Below, one piece after another: positions 8,431-16,929 of a stretch of 64,000 nucleotides of DNA (its first letter is position 1; every line of letters starts with the position of its first letter). This DNA is from Pseudomonadota bacterium (GTDB taxonomy: Bacteria; Pseudomonadota; Alphaproteobacteria; Rhizobiales; Beijerinckiaceae). Location of the stretch: NCBI GenBank assembly GCA_021781815.1, contig JAJXWB010000010.1, positions 1 through 64,000 of the forward strand, read 5' to 3'. The notes under the pieces were generated by a model that saw only the letters and a list, made by a program, of their open reading frames with translations, did no database searches and had not been told where the DNA came from. Both the position numbers and the translations under genes were made by a program.

Positions 8431-9225
8431 CTATGACCCGAATTGCTCCCGCAAAATCCGTTCTTCCATTGAATGACCGGGATCGTGCAGGAGCGTGAGG
8501 CCGGTCTTATGGTCCATTTCGACGACGACCTGGGCGACGTGGCGGAACTCGGCATGATCGGCGACGGCGGCGACGGGGCGCTTGTCCGCTTCCAGTACGT
8601 CGATCGTCACCTTGGCGCGGTCAGGCAGCAGCGCGCCGCGCCACCGGCGCGGGCGAAACGCAGAGATCGGCGTCATCGCCATCAGCGGCGCGTCGAGCGG
8701 CAGGATGGGGCCGTTGACAGAAAGGTTGTACGCGGTCGAGCCCGCGGGCGTGGACACCAGTATGCCGTCGGCGACGAGTTCCTCCAGCCGCGGCTTGCTG
8801 TCGATCGTGATGCGCAGCTTTGCAGCCTGAAACGTCTGGCGCAACATCGACACTTCATTGATCGCGCGCGCCTGATGAACGCTCCCGTCGGACGTGGTCG
8901 CGCGCATCACCAGTGGATGTACGCGCGAGGCGCTCGCCGCAGCCAGGCGTTCCCGCAGCCCGTCCTCGCGAAAATCGTTCATGAGAAACCCGACCGAGCC
9001 TCGGTTCATCCCGTAGACCGGGATGTTCTTGCCCATCAGCGCCTGCAGCGTCTGGATCATCAAGCCGTCGCCGCCGAGCGCGATGACGACATCGGCTTCG
9101 CCGACCGGCGTGTCGCCGTAAAGTGCGATCAGGCGCGCGCGCGCGGCCTCCGCCTCGGGCACGCCCGAAGACAGGAAAGCGAGGCGCTTGAACAAGTTGG
9201 GCATGCGGGTGGCCGGTTCAGCCAT
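8431..9225 (-). CDS. nadK: NAD kinase
   Basis: 264-residue NAD kinase, which phosphorylates NAD to NADP with ATP or polyphosphate in the cytoplasm. The catalytic GGDG motif is at residues 51-54 ([13 protein letters not shown]), followed by [22 protein letters not shown] and the conserved [16 protein letters not shown] that binds nucleotide. Length matches the compact alphaproteobacterial form. A second Met ([10 protein letters not shown], at 9204) is an alternative start. It stands alone between DUF2336 and a thioesterase gene. The 162 bases upstream hold nothing recognisable. Confidence 0.95.
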   Translation of the reverse strand: MAEPATRMPNLFKRLAFLSSGVPEAEAARARLIALYGDTPVGEADVVIALGGDGLMIQTLQALMGKNIPVYGMNRGSVGFLMNDFREDGLRERLAAASASRVHPLVMRATTSDGSVHQARAINEVSMLRQTFQAAKLRITIDSKPRLEELVADGILVSTPAGSTAYNLSVNGPILPLDAPLMAMTPISAFRPRRWRGALLPDRAKVTIDVLEADKRPVAAVADHAEFRHVAQVVVEMDHKTGLTLLHDPGHSMEERILREQFGS

Positions 9226-9387
9226 CTCTACGTTCTGAGTCTGCCGTCTTGATACGGGCTTGCGCTGCGGCGCGAAAGGGGCGCTCGGCGGATTCGCGCC
9301 CGCCAGATCAACCGCTTTAGGCCTATTGACGGAGCGCGGAAATTCTGCGCCCGCGAGCCGAGGACCATTAAATCGCCCTTCCGTCCA

Positions 9388-10308
9388 TCACTCCTCGTCC
9401 GGGATCGAGCCGATGCGCAGCATGAAATGGCCATAGGCGGAGGCGATCGGTTTCGTCGGGTCATTCTGCCAGGCCTGCGCCTCGAAGGCGACGACGCGAC
9501 GGCCCTGCTTGACGATCGACGCCTTGGCGTATGTGTCGAGCGCGCGGCCGGAGCGCAGGTAATTGATGGTGAGGCCGATCGGCTTCGGCATGGCGGTGAC
9601 GCCGAGTTCGCGGGCCACGCCGATGATGGCCGCCGTTTCCAGAAACGCGCCGGTCATGCCGCCGTGGATCGCCGGCAGGATCGGATTGCCGATGATCTTG
9701 CGGGAGAAGGGCATGACGGGAACGCCATCCTCGCCGATGCGAATGCCGAGAAATCGAGGAAACGGACTTGCCGCGAACGGGCCATCCGCGTCTTCCGGCG
9801 CCTCCAGCGGCGGCGGCGCCTCATAGAGCTCCTTCGGACTCGCGCGGAGCATGTCCGTGCGGTTGGCGCCGATCATGAAACAGCCGGTGGCCGTGGCGAC
9901 GGGATCGCTTTCGGCTTCCTGATAGGCCGTCGAGCGGACGAAGGCGATCGAGCGGGTCACGCGGTAGCAGACCGAGTGCGCCTTGATGTCTAGGCCGGGC
10001 GTCGCGGGCTTCTGATAGTCGATGCGCAGGTCGAGCGTGGCGATGGCTGAAGCGCCGTCAAGCGCGAGCTGGACGGCCATGCCGCAGCTTTCGTCGAGCA
10101 TGGCGGTGACGACGCCGCCGTGGATGACGCCGGTCGCGGCGTCGCCGACGAAAACCGGGTGATAGGGCAGGCTCGACCAAGCCTCGCCGCGCTCGGCGCG
10201 GTCGAGACGCAGGCCGCTGATGAAACCGTAGACGGAGCGACGATTCTTGATGGCTCGGGACAGCTCTTCGAACGGGAGCGGGGGGCGGGCTTTGGGTTCT
10301 TCTGACAT
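9388..10308 (-). CDS. Tandem hotdog-fold (PaaI-type) acyl-CoA thioesterase
   Basis: 306-residue fusion of two hotdog domains. The first (about 35-150) carries the PaaI-type signature GVIHGGVVTAMLDESCGMAV, and the second (about 180-300) has LPAIHGGMTGAFLETAAIIG. Each has the strand pattern of the family (ATLDLRIDYQKPA and PIGLTINYLRSGR). Single-domain relatives hydrolyse aromatic or acyl-CoA thioesters; the fusion would form the domain dimer in one chain. Adjacent downstream gene on the same strand is NAD kinase, upstream an unknown 350-residue protein 31 bases away. No substrate is implied by context. Confidence 0.83.
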   Translation of the reverse strand: MSEEPKARPPLPFEELSRAIKNRRSVYGFISGLRLDRAERGEAWSSLPYHPVFVGDAATGVIHGGVVTAMLDESCGMAVQLALDGASAIATLDLRIDYQKPATPGLDIKAHSVCYRVTRSIAFVRSTAYQEAESDPVATATGCFMIGANRTDMLRASPKELYEAPPPLEAPEDADGPFAASPFPRFLGIRIGEDGVPVMPFSRKIIGNPILPAIHGGMTGAFLETAAIIGVARELGVTAMPKPIGLTINYLRSGRALDTYAKASIVKQGRRVVAFEAQAWQNDPTKPIASAYGHFMLRIGSIPDEE

Positions 10309-10339
10309 GGCGTCGTTCTAGACGATATTTTGCGACGCG

Positions 10340-11392
10340 TCAGGCGCGGGGCGCGATTGTCAGGACAAGGCTCCCGGTCGGCCCGCCCATCGCCGACCAG
10401 TTCAAAAAACGGTCGTGGGCCGCAAGACATCCTGCCCACAACTGGCTCCAGATGGTGAAAGCGTCCGGATGGAGCGGCTCCAGCCCTCGCATCAGCTTCC
10501 AGTCGCTCTGGCGGATGCGGATGGCGCCATCCGCGCTGTTTTCGCGCGCGCAATCCTCGCCGCCGGCCACGGCCAGCGCAAGAAAGAACTCGGCGAAGGC
10601 CTGCGCCGAATCCGCGCTTCGACCTTGCCGCCCGAGAATATCGCGGCACTCATCGAAAAAATGCATACCGACGAGCCGAGCCGCGCCGCCGATCAGGAAT
10701 TGCGCATCGAGCGGGCCGAACAGGTCGATGGCTTCCGGCACGAGCGAGCGGATGTATTCCATCGTGTAATTGCGAGCGGCCTTGTCGAGGCGTTCCTGCG
10801 GCCAGGTTGCAGCCGGCAGTTTCGGCGCCTTCGCGGGATCAAAGGCCGGGGCCTCCTCGCCGCGTGAAAAGCGCAGGCGCTCGTCTGGCGCGAGATCATG
10901 GTCGTATTCGCAATAATAGCCTTCGAGTCCGTCCTGCCCGTCCGGCGTCTGCTTGGTGCAGACGAAGCCGAGGCGCGGATTGCCGAGCGTGACGCCGTTG
11001 TGCGCGTGCCAGCCGCGCAAAATCGCGCGCGACATGTCGCCCGTCACGCCGCAGATGGCGGTCCCCTCCCAGATCCAGCGCGGCGGCGCATAGCGCACCC
11101 ACGCCTTGCGCTCGCTCTCGGGCATGTATTCGACTCGCACGCCGCCGATCTGGTTGGAGAGATAATGATATTGCGCGCAGGCGACCGCGTGCGGCAGGCC
11201 GTCGAGGCCGAGTTTCTGGAGGCCGGGCAGGAAGGTGGCGAGATGCTGGCGGCGAAAGATGCGGAACAGCAATTCTGATGCGTCCGCCGACCCGCGGCGC
11301 GAGGCGACGCGCAGCAGCGAGCCCGTGAGCCAGGCGTGATAGAGGCGCGACAGGGCGCGGTAGCCGCGTTGCTCGGGCGTGCAGTCCATCAT
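10340..11392 (-). CDS. Conserved hypothetical protein (350 residues)
   Basis: 350-residue cytoplasmic protein with no signal peptide and no transmembrane segment. It is rich in Trp, His and Tyr, with a striking central region (YAPPRWIWEGTAICGVTGD, then GWHAHNGVTLGNPRLGFVC and GYYCEYDHDLAPDERL) that could hold a binding site. I do not recognise the family; the pattern recalls small-molecule hydrolase or haem-free oxygenase-like proteins but no motif settles it. The start (ATGATG at 11392) overlaps the stop of the GNAT gene upstream, so both are translated from one message. Confidence 0.7.
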   Translation of the reverse strand: MMDCTPEQRGYRALSRLYHAWLTGSLLRVASRRGSADASELLFRIFRRQHLATFLPGLQKLGLDGLPHAVACAQYHYLSNQIGGVRVEYMPESERKAWVRYAPPRWIWEGTAICGVTGDMSRAILRGWHAHNGVTLGNPRLGFVCTKQTPDGQDGLEGYYCEYDHDLAPDERLRFSRGEEAPAFDPAKAPKLPAATWPQERLDKAARNYTMEYIRSLVPEAIDLFGPLDAQFLIGGAARLVGMHFFDECRDILGRQGRSADSAQAFAEFFLALAVAGGEDCARENSADGAIRIRQSDWKLMRGLEPLHPDAFTIWSQLWAGCLAAHDRFLNWSAMGGPTGSLVLTIAPRA

Positions 11393-11856
11393 GCGTCTTT
11401 CAGATCGAGATGCAGGAATTGGTTGAAGGCGCTCTTCTCGTAATCACCAAAGGCGCCGCCATCGACGAAGCCCCGTTTGCGATAGAGCGCCAGGGCCGGC
11501 TCGAAGGCCGGCCCGCTGCCGGTTTCGAGGCTGATGCGCGTCAGGCTGCGGCTGCGCGCTTCTTCGATCACGCGTTCGAGCAGGGCCGCGGCGATTCCCT
11601 GCCGCAGCGCGTCGGGCCGCGTCCGCATGGACTTGAGTTCGCCCGATCCGTCGCCCAGTTCCTTCAGCGAGGCCATGCCGAGCGTCTCGCCGTCGTGCCG
11701 CGCCGTCCAGACCGTGACGCCGGGCGCCTTCAGGCCCGACCAGTCGAGCGCGAACACGGCGCCGGGCGGCGAATTCTCGTGCATGCCCTTCAGGTGCAGC
11801 GCCAGAAGCGCCTGCGTGCTCGCGCCAGAGAGATCGTCCCGATCGATCGTCAGCAT
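11389..11856 (-). CDS. GNAT-family N-acetyltransferase
   Basis: 155-residue GNAT acetyltransferase. The acetyl-CoA motif A appears as LKSMRTRPDALRQGIAAALL (R-x-x-G-I/A pattern) with motif B in SLETGSGPAFEPALALYRKR and GFVDGGAFGDY after it. Transfers an acetyl group from acetyl-CoA to an amine; the acceptor is unknown. The ATG at 11856 gives the normal family length, and reading further upstream would run antisense through the CoA-transferase gene. Its stop overlaps the start of the 350-residue gene by four bases. Confidence 0.87.
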   Translation of the reverse strand: MLTIDRDDLSGASTQALLALHLKGMHENSPPGAVFALDWSGLKAPGVTVWTARHDGETLGMASLKELGDGSGELKSMRTRPDALRQGIAAALLERVIEEARSRSLTRISLETGSGPAFEPALALYRKRGFVDGGAFGDYEKSAFNQFLHLDLKDA

Positions 11857-11940
11857 GGAAGGTCCGCGCGTTAGGCGCTTCCCTCGCGCCTGCGGCAGGA
11901 TAGACTGACGGCCCAACGATACAAGAGATGAGGAAACGAC

Positions 11941-13125
11941 GTGACGGGTGTGCTGGAAGGAATACGCGTGCTCGATTTCGGGCGGTATATCGCAGGTCCC
12001 TACGTCGCGACCCTGCTGGCCGAATTCGGCGCCGACGTGATCCGCATCGAAAAGCGCGAGGGCAGCGAAGATCGCTTCGTCACGCCGATCGGCGCCGGCG
12101 GCGAAGGCGCGCTGTTCATGCAGATCAACCGCAACAAAAGGAGCCTCACGCTCGATCCGATGACACCGGGAGGGCAGGAGATTATTGCAAAGCTGGTCGC
12201 CACAGCCGATGTCGTGATCGCCAACCTGCCGCCGCAGACGCTCAAGGCGATGCGGCTCGACTACGAGTCGCTGAAGGCGATCAAGCCCGACATCATCCTG
12301 ACGACGGCCTCGGCGTTCGGCGGGCCGGGTCCGTGGTCGGAGCGCGTCGGTTTCGATGGCATCGGGCAAGTGATGTCCGGCGCGGTCTACATGACCGGGC
12401 AAGGCGATCCGCCTTATCGCGCATCCGTCAACTGGGTGGATTTCGGCACGGCGCTGCATTGCGCCTTCGGCACGCTGGCGGCGTTGATGGAGCGCGGCAA
12501 GTCGGGACGCGGGCAGGTGGTGGAAGGCGCGTTGCTGGCGACGGCGCTGACCTTCGTCAATGCTACGCTGATCGAGCAGGCCGTCATATCCGCAGATCGT
12601 GTTCCGACCGGAAATCGCGGCCAGACGACTGCGCCATCCGATATCTACCGCACCAGGGACGGATGGGTGCTGTGCCAGGTGACGGGGCAGCCGCTGTTCG
12701 AGCGCTGGGCCAGGCTGATGGGGGAGGATTTCTGGCTGACGGATCCGCGCTTTTCCGACGATCTCAAGCGCGGCGAGAATGGCGTGGCCGTCAGTGAGAG
12801 GATGGCGCGCTGGTGCGCTGAACGCACGACGAGCGAAGCAGTCGACACGCTCGGCAAGGCGCGCATACCGAGCGGGCCGGTGCTCAGTCCGCAACAAGCG
12901 CTCGACCATCCGCATGTGCAGGCGGCGGAATTCATGCAGGACGTCGATTATCCCGGTTTGCCGAGGGCCGCCCCTCTGTCGCGCGCTCCTGTGCGGTTGT
13001 CGGCGACGCCGGGCGGGATCAGAATGCGTCCGCCAAAGCTCGGCGAACACACCGATCTGGTGCTTGCCGAACTCGGCTACGACGCGGCCGCGATCGCGCG
13101 CCTTCGCGAATGCGGCGTGGTGTAG
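11941..13125 (+). CDS. Class III CoA-transferase (CaiB/BaiF/Frc family)
   Basis: 394-residue class III CoA-transferase. It begins with GTG and shows VLDFGRYIAGPYVATLLAEF, GADVIRIEK and NRNKRSLTLD, all characteristic. The catalytic Asp that forms the acyl anhydride in formyl-CoA transferase corresponds to Asp167 in SVNWVDFGTALH. The C-terminal APVRLSATPG and PPKLGEHTD complete the family profile. It moves CoA between carboxylic acids (formate, oxalate, carnitine, succinate and others); no neighbour shows which. It is divergent from the GNAT gene, with 84 bases between them. Confidence 0.92.
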   Translation: MTGVLEGIRVLDFGRYIAGPYVATLLAEFGADVIRIEKREGSEDRFVTPIGAGGEGALFMQINRNKRSLTLDPMTPGGQEIIAKLVATADVVIANLPPQTLKAMRLDYESLKAIKPDIILTTASAFGGPGPWSERVGFDGIGQVMSGAVYMTGQGDPPYRASVNWVDFGTALHCAFGTLAALMERGKSGRGQVVEGALLATALTFVNATLIEQAVISADRVPTGNRGQTTAPSDIYRTRDGWVLCQVTGQPLFERWARLMGEDFWLTDPRFSDDLKRGENGVAVSERMARWCAERTTSEAVDTLGKARIPSGPVLSPQQALDHPHVQAAEFMQDVDYPGLPRAAPLSRAPVRLSATPGGIRMRPPKLGEHTDLVLAELGYDAAAIARLRECGVV

Positions 13126-13237
13126 ACGGGGCGTGGACCGGACTGTCTGGCGGCTTATGTTCTCCGGTCGCGAGGATAGGGCGGCGATCGGTCTGCTGAA
13201 CGCCGCAACCAGCACACGCGCAACGGCCGGAGAGATG

Positions 13238-13456
13238 ATGCCCTGGACACCCGAGGATGCGCCGCGCCATACGCGAAAGGCCAGCGCGCCACGGCTGCGC
13301 AGGCTCTGGGCCGAGGTCGCGAATGCGATCCTCATGGAGACCGGCGACGAAGCGCGCGCGGTGAGGACCGCCAATGGCGTTGTCGCGCGCGAGGCTCGCC
13401 GGCGGGGCTGTTGCGTGGACGACAATGATCGGGATGGCAGCAAGTCCTCGCGATGA
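13238..13456 (+). CDS. Small protein of the MPWTPxDAxxHT type
   Basis: A 72-residue protein. Residues 1-50 (MPWTPEDAPRHTRKASAPRL, then WAEVANAILMETGDEARAVR) match a small conserved protein I recognise by pattern: MPW-pD-A--HTkkA, a WaevAN helix, TGDE-aAIr-AN. This family occurs widely in proteobacteria, often near phage or plasmid genes, and its function is unknown. The C-terminal 20 residues (arginine- and aspartate-rich) look unrelated and may be a run-on. GGAGAG sits 6 bases ahead of the ATG at 13238; a second ATG directly before it is possible. The frame is open further upstream to 13157, but without family resemblance. Confidence 0.6.
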   Translation: MPWTPEDAPRHTRKASAPRLRRLWAEVANAILMETGDEARAVRTANGVVAREARRRGCCVDDNDRDGSKSSR

Positions 13457-13626
13457 TCCGTTGTCCGGCGATCGAGGATACTGGCGCCGCGCTGGCCGAT
13501 TTCGTGGCTATGTCCGCAGCGCTCGTTCGCGCCTCGATGTCGGACGACGAAAATACCGCGAATGCAGTATGGATTTACTTCACATGACCGCTACGCGCGT
13601 CACGGCGGGCGAACTAGACTGACGCC

Positions 13627-13869
13627 ATGACGACTCGTGAATGGCCGAAATTCCGATATCGAGATGACGACGCCCAGGTCACGGCGGTGTTCTGCAATGT
13701 CTGCAAGCGCCGCGATCACCAATACGATATTTCGCTTTGTCGGCCGGACGGAGCAACGGCGCTGCCGAACGTTCGTCTGATGGTCCTGCACTGCAGAGGC
13801 TGCGGCTCGACCGAGCTGACGCTGGTCATGCCCCGCGCCGACGGACCCGGCGACCGCCGGTTGCATTGA
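13627..13869 (+). CDS. Small zinc-ribbon-like protein
   Basis: 80-residue protein with two CxxC knuckles, CNVC at 23-26 and CRGC at 56-59, about 30 residues apart: a zinc-ribbon pattern. The rest is polar, with no hydrophobic helix or signal peptide. It stands alone between the small MPWTP protein and the metallophosphoesterase. The upstream 170 bases and downstream 172 bases hold no other gene I can support. Binding of a metal is likely; any nucleic-acid or protein target is unknown. Confidence 0.65.
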   Translation: MTTREWPKFRYRDDDAQVTAVFCNVCKRRDHQYDISLCRPDGATALPNVRLMVLHCRGCGSTELTLVMPRADGPGDRRLH

Positions 13870-14041
13870 AATCCGGCAAACGCCCATTGCCTCGCCCCAG
13901 CGACGTCGGCATCCTGCCGAGCGGATGCGTTGCGTCTGACTCCGCCCGCCTTGGATTCGCCCGAAGCGGGACCCAATGATTTCCTGATGCCCAAGGGCGG
14001 CTCCAAGAGGGCCGCAGTCCTGCGGTGGAGTACCTCGCGCA

Positions 14042-14944
14042 ATGATGATCGACCGACGCACACTGCTGCTGGCTCCGCTGGCCGTTTCGGCTACCGGGGC
14101 CTACGCCGCCGGCGCCGAACCGATGATGCTGACGGTGGCGCGCTATAATCTGTCGCCATCCGGCTGGCCGGCCGATCTGGCCCTATCCATCGCCGCCATA
14201 GCGGATGTGCATGCGTGCGATCCCTGGATGAGCGTGGCGCATATCGAGCGCATCGTCGATGCGACCAACGCGCTGAAACCGGATCTGGTCGTTCTGCTCG
14301 GCGACTATGTGGCGGGACACCGGAAGATCTCCGCCGTCGTGCCCGATCGCGAATGGGCGCGCGCGCTCGCGCGCCTCAAGGCGCCGCTCGGTGTCTACGC
14401 CATTCTGGGCAATCACGATTGGTGGGCGGATCATGAGGCGATATGGCGTGGCCGTGGTCCGATCGCCGCGCGCATCGCGCTGGAGAGGGCAGGCGTTCCG
14501 GTCCTTGAAAACGAGTGCGTTCGCTGCATCAAGGACGGGAAGCCGTTCTGGCTCGCGGGCCTCGGCGATCAGGAGGCGTTCAGTCGTACGGGGCGCGGCG
14601 GCGGCGTCGATGACCTCCAGAGGACGCTGGACGCCGTGACGGACGATGCGCCAGTAATTTTGCTGGCGCATGAGCCGGACATCTTTCCGAGGACGCCGCG
14701 TCGCGTGGCGTTGACGCTGGCAGGCCACACGCACGGCGGCCAGGTTCGGGTATTCGGAATTGCGCCTGTCGCGCCGTCGCCCCTCAGCCGTCGCTATCTT
14801 CAGGGGCATTTCGTGGAGCAGGACCGGCACCTGATCGTTTCGGGCGGGCTCGGATGCACATGGTGGCCGGTGCGCGTCGGAGTACCGCCGGAAATCGTCC
14901 AGGTCGAGCTTGGTCCTGCGCCGCTCCTACTCCCATCGGCGTAA
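14042..14944 (+). CDS. Tat-exported metallophosphoesterase (YkuE/YaeI-like)
   Basis: 300-residue calcineurin-like phosphoesterase. All metal-binding motifs are present: ADVHACD (Asp55, His57), LLGDYVAGH, LGNHDWW, and AGHTHGGQ near 227, with a further His in ILLAHEPDIFP. The N-terminus MMIDRRTLLLAPLAVSATGA has twin arginines followed by a hydrophobic stretch, indicating Tat export and a periplasmic or membrane-attached enzyme. Relatives include YkuE-type phosphodiesterases and LpxG-like lipid A pyrophosphatases. The sequence does not distinguish them. Confidence 0.88.
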   Translation: MMIDRRTLLLAPLAVSATGAYAAGAEPMMLTVARYNLSPSGWPADLALSIAAIADVHACDPWMSVAHIERIVDATNALKPDLVVLLGDYVAGHRKISAVVPDREWARALARLKAPLGVYAILGNHDWWADHEAIWRGRGPIAARIALERAGVPVLENECVRCIKDGKPFWLAGLGDQEAFSRTGRGGGVDDLQRTLDAVTDDAPVILLAHEPDIFPRTPRRVALTLAGHTHGGQVRVFGIAPVAPSPLSRRYLQGHFVEQDRHLIVSGGLGCTWWPVRVGVPPEIVQVELGPAPLLLPSA

Positions 14945-15041
14945 TCAAAATTGGGTTCTCGCCAGAGGCCACGCGGAAAATATGTGTAGAGTTTGGAGCG
15001 CCGGCGGTATCGTGCGCATCGTCCGCGACAGGAGACGCGCT

Positions 15042-16220
15042 TTGAAGCCACTGGCTCCGTCCGAGGCCCTTGCGGCGAATTCGGAGTTTCAGATCCGGAT
15101 CGATCACGACCTGGACGAGGCGTCGCGCCCTTGGGCGGAGCTGGAGAAGCACGCGACGGCGTTTCAGACCAGGTCGTGGCTGTCGCCATGGTATCGCATC
15201 GTCGCGCCTTCGATCAGAGCCGCGCCGCTGTTCGTCACGGTTCTGGACCAGCGTTCCCGGCCGCTTGCATTTTTTCCCCTTTGCATTCGCCTGCGCTGGG
15301 GCGTCTCTGTTCTGGAATTCCCGGATCATGGCGTCAGCGATTACAATACGCCGATTGTCGCGCCCGGCGGGTTGACCGACGAACAGGCCGATCGCGTCTG
15401 GATCGCGATCCGCGCCGCATTGCCCAGGATCGACCTCGTTCATATCGACAAGATGCCGGGCAGCTATTTCGAGCGGCCGAACCCTTTTGCGAGCTTCGAC
15501 TGGCTCAGACCGATGGAGATGCGGTGCTGGAATTTTCAGTTGCCGGCGACCCGCGCCGATTTCGACGCGCGACTGAAGAAGAAGGATCGAAAGGAGCAGC
15601 GGCGCAAACGGCGCAATCTCGTCGATGCGCTCGGCGACGCTCGCCTCGTCCATGCGATGAGCGAAATTGAACGTCGCCGCTTCTTCGAGACGCTTCGTCT
15701 TCAGAGAGCCATGCGGTTCAAGGACCAGCGTCGCCGCGACATCCTGCAGGATCCGCTCTTGCTCCGCTTCTACGAGACGGTCATCTCGGGCGCCGCTGAC
15801 GGCTTCGTCGCACTGTCGGCGCTCGATGCGGGAAATTGTTCGCCGGCAACGCTCCTCGCCCTGCGTAACGGCGACACTTATTATCTCATCATGCATTCGT
15901 TCGACATAAGTCATGAACATCTGTCGCCAGGAATCGTGGCGCTCGATGAAATGATGTCCCATCTGATCGCGACAGGAACGGCCATCTGCGACTTCACGAT
16001 CGGAAACGAGCCATACAAGCGCCAGTTCGGCGTAGAGGAGCGGCTTCTGTACAGGGGATTCGATCCCATCACTCCGCGTGGCCGCCTTGTCGCGCGTACG
16101 CTCACGCTGATGCAGCAGATCGAGACGAATCTCGTGCGCGCGCGCCGCGACTATCTGGCGCGCAGGGATGGCGATGCGGCGGCTGCTCCGACCGCGGGGA
16201 GTGGCGCGACGGGCGATTGA
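15042..16220 (+). CDS. BcsL/CelD-type GNAT acyltransferase of polysaccharide loci
   Basis: 392-residue member of the CelD/BcsL group (double GNAT fold), often encoded in exopolysaccharide loci. Features are WLSPWYRIVAPSI near residue 45, FFPLCIRLRWGVSVLEFPDH, and the C-terminal GNAT half with YYLIMHSFDISHEHLSPGIV and IGNEPYKRQFG, which is the family's characteristic FGxExYK-like motif. The start is TTG at 15042, chosen because AGGAGA lies 6 bases upstream; an in-frame ATG at 14982 would add 20 arginine-rich residues. It probably acylates a sugar or peptide precursor in the cytoplasm. It faces the minus-strand polysaccharide operon, with one gene between. Confidence 0.8.
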   Translation: MKPLAPSEALAANSEFQIRIDHDLDEASRPWAELEKHATAFQTRSWLSPWYRIVAPSIRAAPLFVTVLDQRSRPLAFFPLCIRLRWGVSVLEFPDHGVSDYNTPIVAPGGLTDEQADRVWIAIRAALPRIDLVHIDKMPGSYFERPNPFASFDWLRPMEMRCWNFQLPATRADFDARLKKKDRKEQRRKRRNLVDALGDARLVHAMSEIERRRFFETLRLQRAMRFKDQRRRDILQDPLLLRFYETVISGAADGFVALSALDAGNCSPATLLALRNGDTYYLIMHSFDISHEHLSPGIVALDEMMSHLIATGTAICDFTIGNEPYKRQFGVEERLLYRGFDPITPRGRLVARTLTLMQQIETNLVRARRDYLARRDGDAAAAPTAGSGATGD

Positions 16221-16327
16221 AGACCGTCGCGCCTTGCAGCGCTGCGGGCCTCGCGAAGGCGGATGATCGGTTCTCGGGCGCGGGCGCCGCGCACATGCCT
16301 TCCGGGACGACGACTCGGGATGGAGCG

Positions 16328-16915
16328 ATGGCGGACTGGAAGGCGGAACTCGTCTGGCTTGCGCCAACCGACCCAAGAAATCCATTCGACTTCGAGGCGC
16401 TTGATTGTCGGAGCGCCTGCGCGGCGTTTTCGCGCGCTGGCGCGCCGGACGCAAACGCGCTTGCCGTCGCCGAGATCGAGACTCTTGCGTTGCGTTTCGA
16501 GCCGGAGATGGAGCCGGTCGATGCGATTGTCACCGCCTGCGCGCTTGCGATCGAATATCCTGCGGGCGCTCCGCTGTTTGCGCCGCGCGGTCCCGGACAT
16601 CGATGGAGTCTGCAGATCGAAGACCACCGCATCCTCGCGCGCCGCAGTTGGACAGGGCAGACGATTCACGCCGCCGATTTCCGGATTATGGACGGGCATC
16701 TGCTCGTCAACCGTCTCGTGAGCGACCGCCATGCGGTGTACGACGACCCGAGCTACGCCGTGACTGAATTCGAATTTCTCCTGAACAGCTATGTCGCACG
16801 GAAGCTATGGGCGTTCCCGGTCCCTCCAACGCTGCGACGCGAGGATCGGGTGCAAATTGCGGTCAGCGGATGGACTGCGCACGGTCCGATCGCCGCCTTC
16901 GCGCGCATGGCGTGA
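16328..16915 (+). CDS. Hypothetical protein at the edge of the polysaccharide locus
   Basis: 195 residues from the ATG at 16328 (MADWKAELVWLAPTDPRNPF). The frame also stays open back to a TTG at 16217 that overlaps the stop of the acyltransferase gene, which would give 232 residues. No signal peptide, transmembrane helix or catalytic motif is visible; a possible core is WSLQIEDHRILARRSWTGQT with VTEFEFLLNSYVARKLWAFP after it. I do not recognise a family. It follows the BcsL-like gene and is convergent with the flippase gene. Confidence 0.55.
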   Translation: MADWKAELVWLAPTDPRNPFDFEALDCRSACAAFSRAGAPDANALAVAEIETLALRFEPEMEPVDAIVTACALAIEYPAGAPLFAPRGPGHRWSLQIEDHRILARRSWTGQTIHAADFRIMDGHLLVNRLVSDRHAVYDDPSYAVTEFEFLLNSYVARKLWAFPVPPTLRREDRVQIAVSGWTAHGPIAAFARMA

Positions 16916-16929
16916 TCTACGGGTCGGTG

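Noticed and set aside
11389-13443. A 684-codon open frame on the minus strand across the CoA-transferase gene
   Set aside because: Only its last 155 codons match a family (GNAT). The rest is antisense to the CoA-transferase gene and rich in Arg, Pro and Ser, as expected for a mirror frame in GC-rich DNA.
16217-16327. A longer form of the hypothetical protein starting at the TTG that overlaps the acyltransferase stop
   Set aside because: Possible, but the extra 37 residues show no conservation signal I can see and ATG 16328 is a stronger codon. Left as an alternative start.
14784-16454. A 556-codon open frame on the minus strand across the BcsL-like gene
   Set aside because: Antisense to a gene with clear family motifs; composition is typical of a shadow frame.
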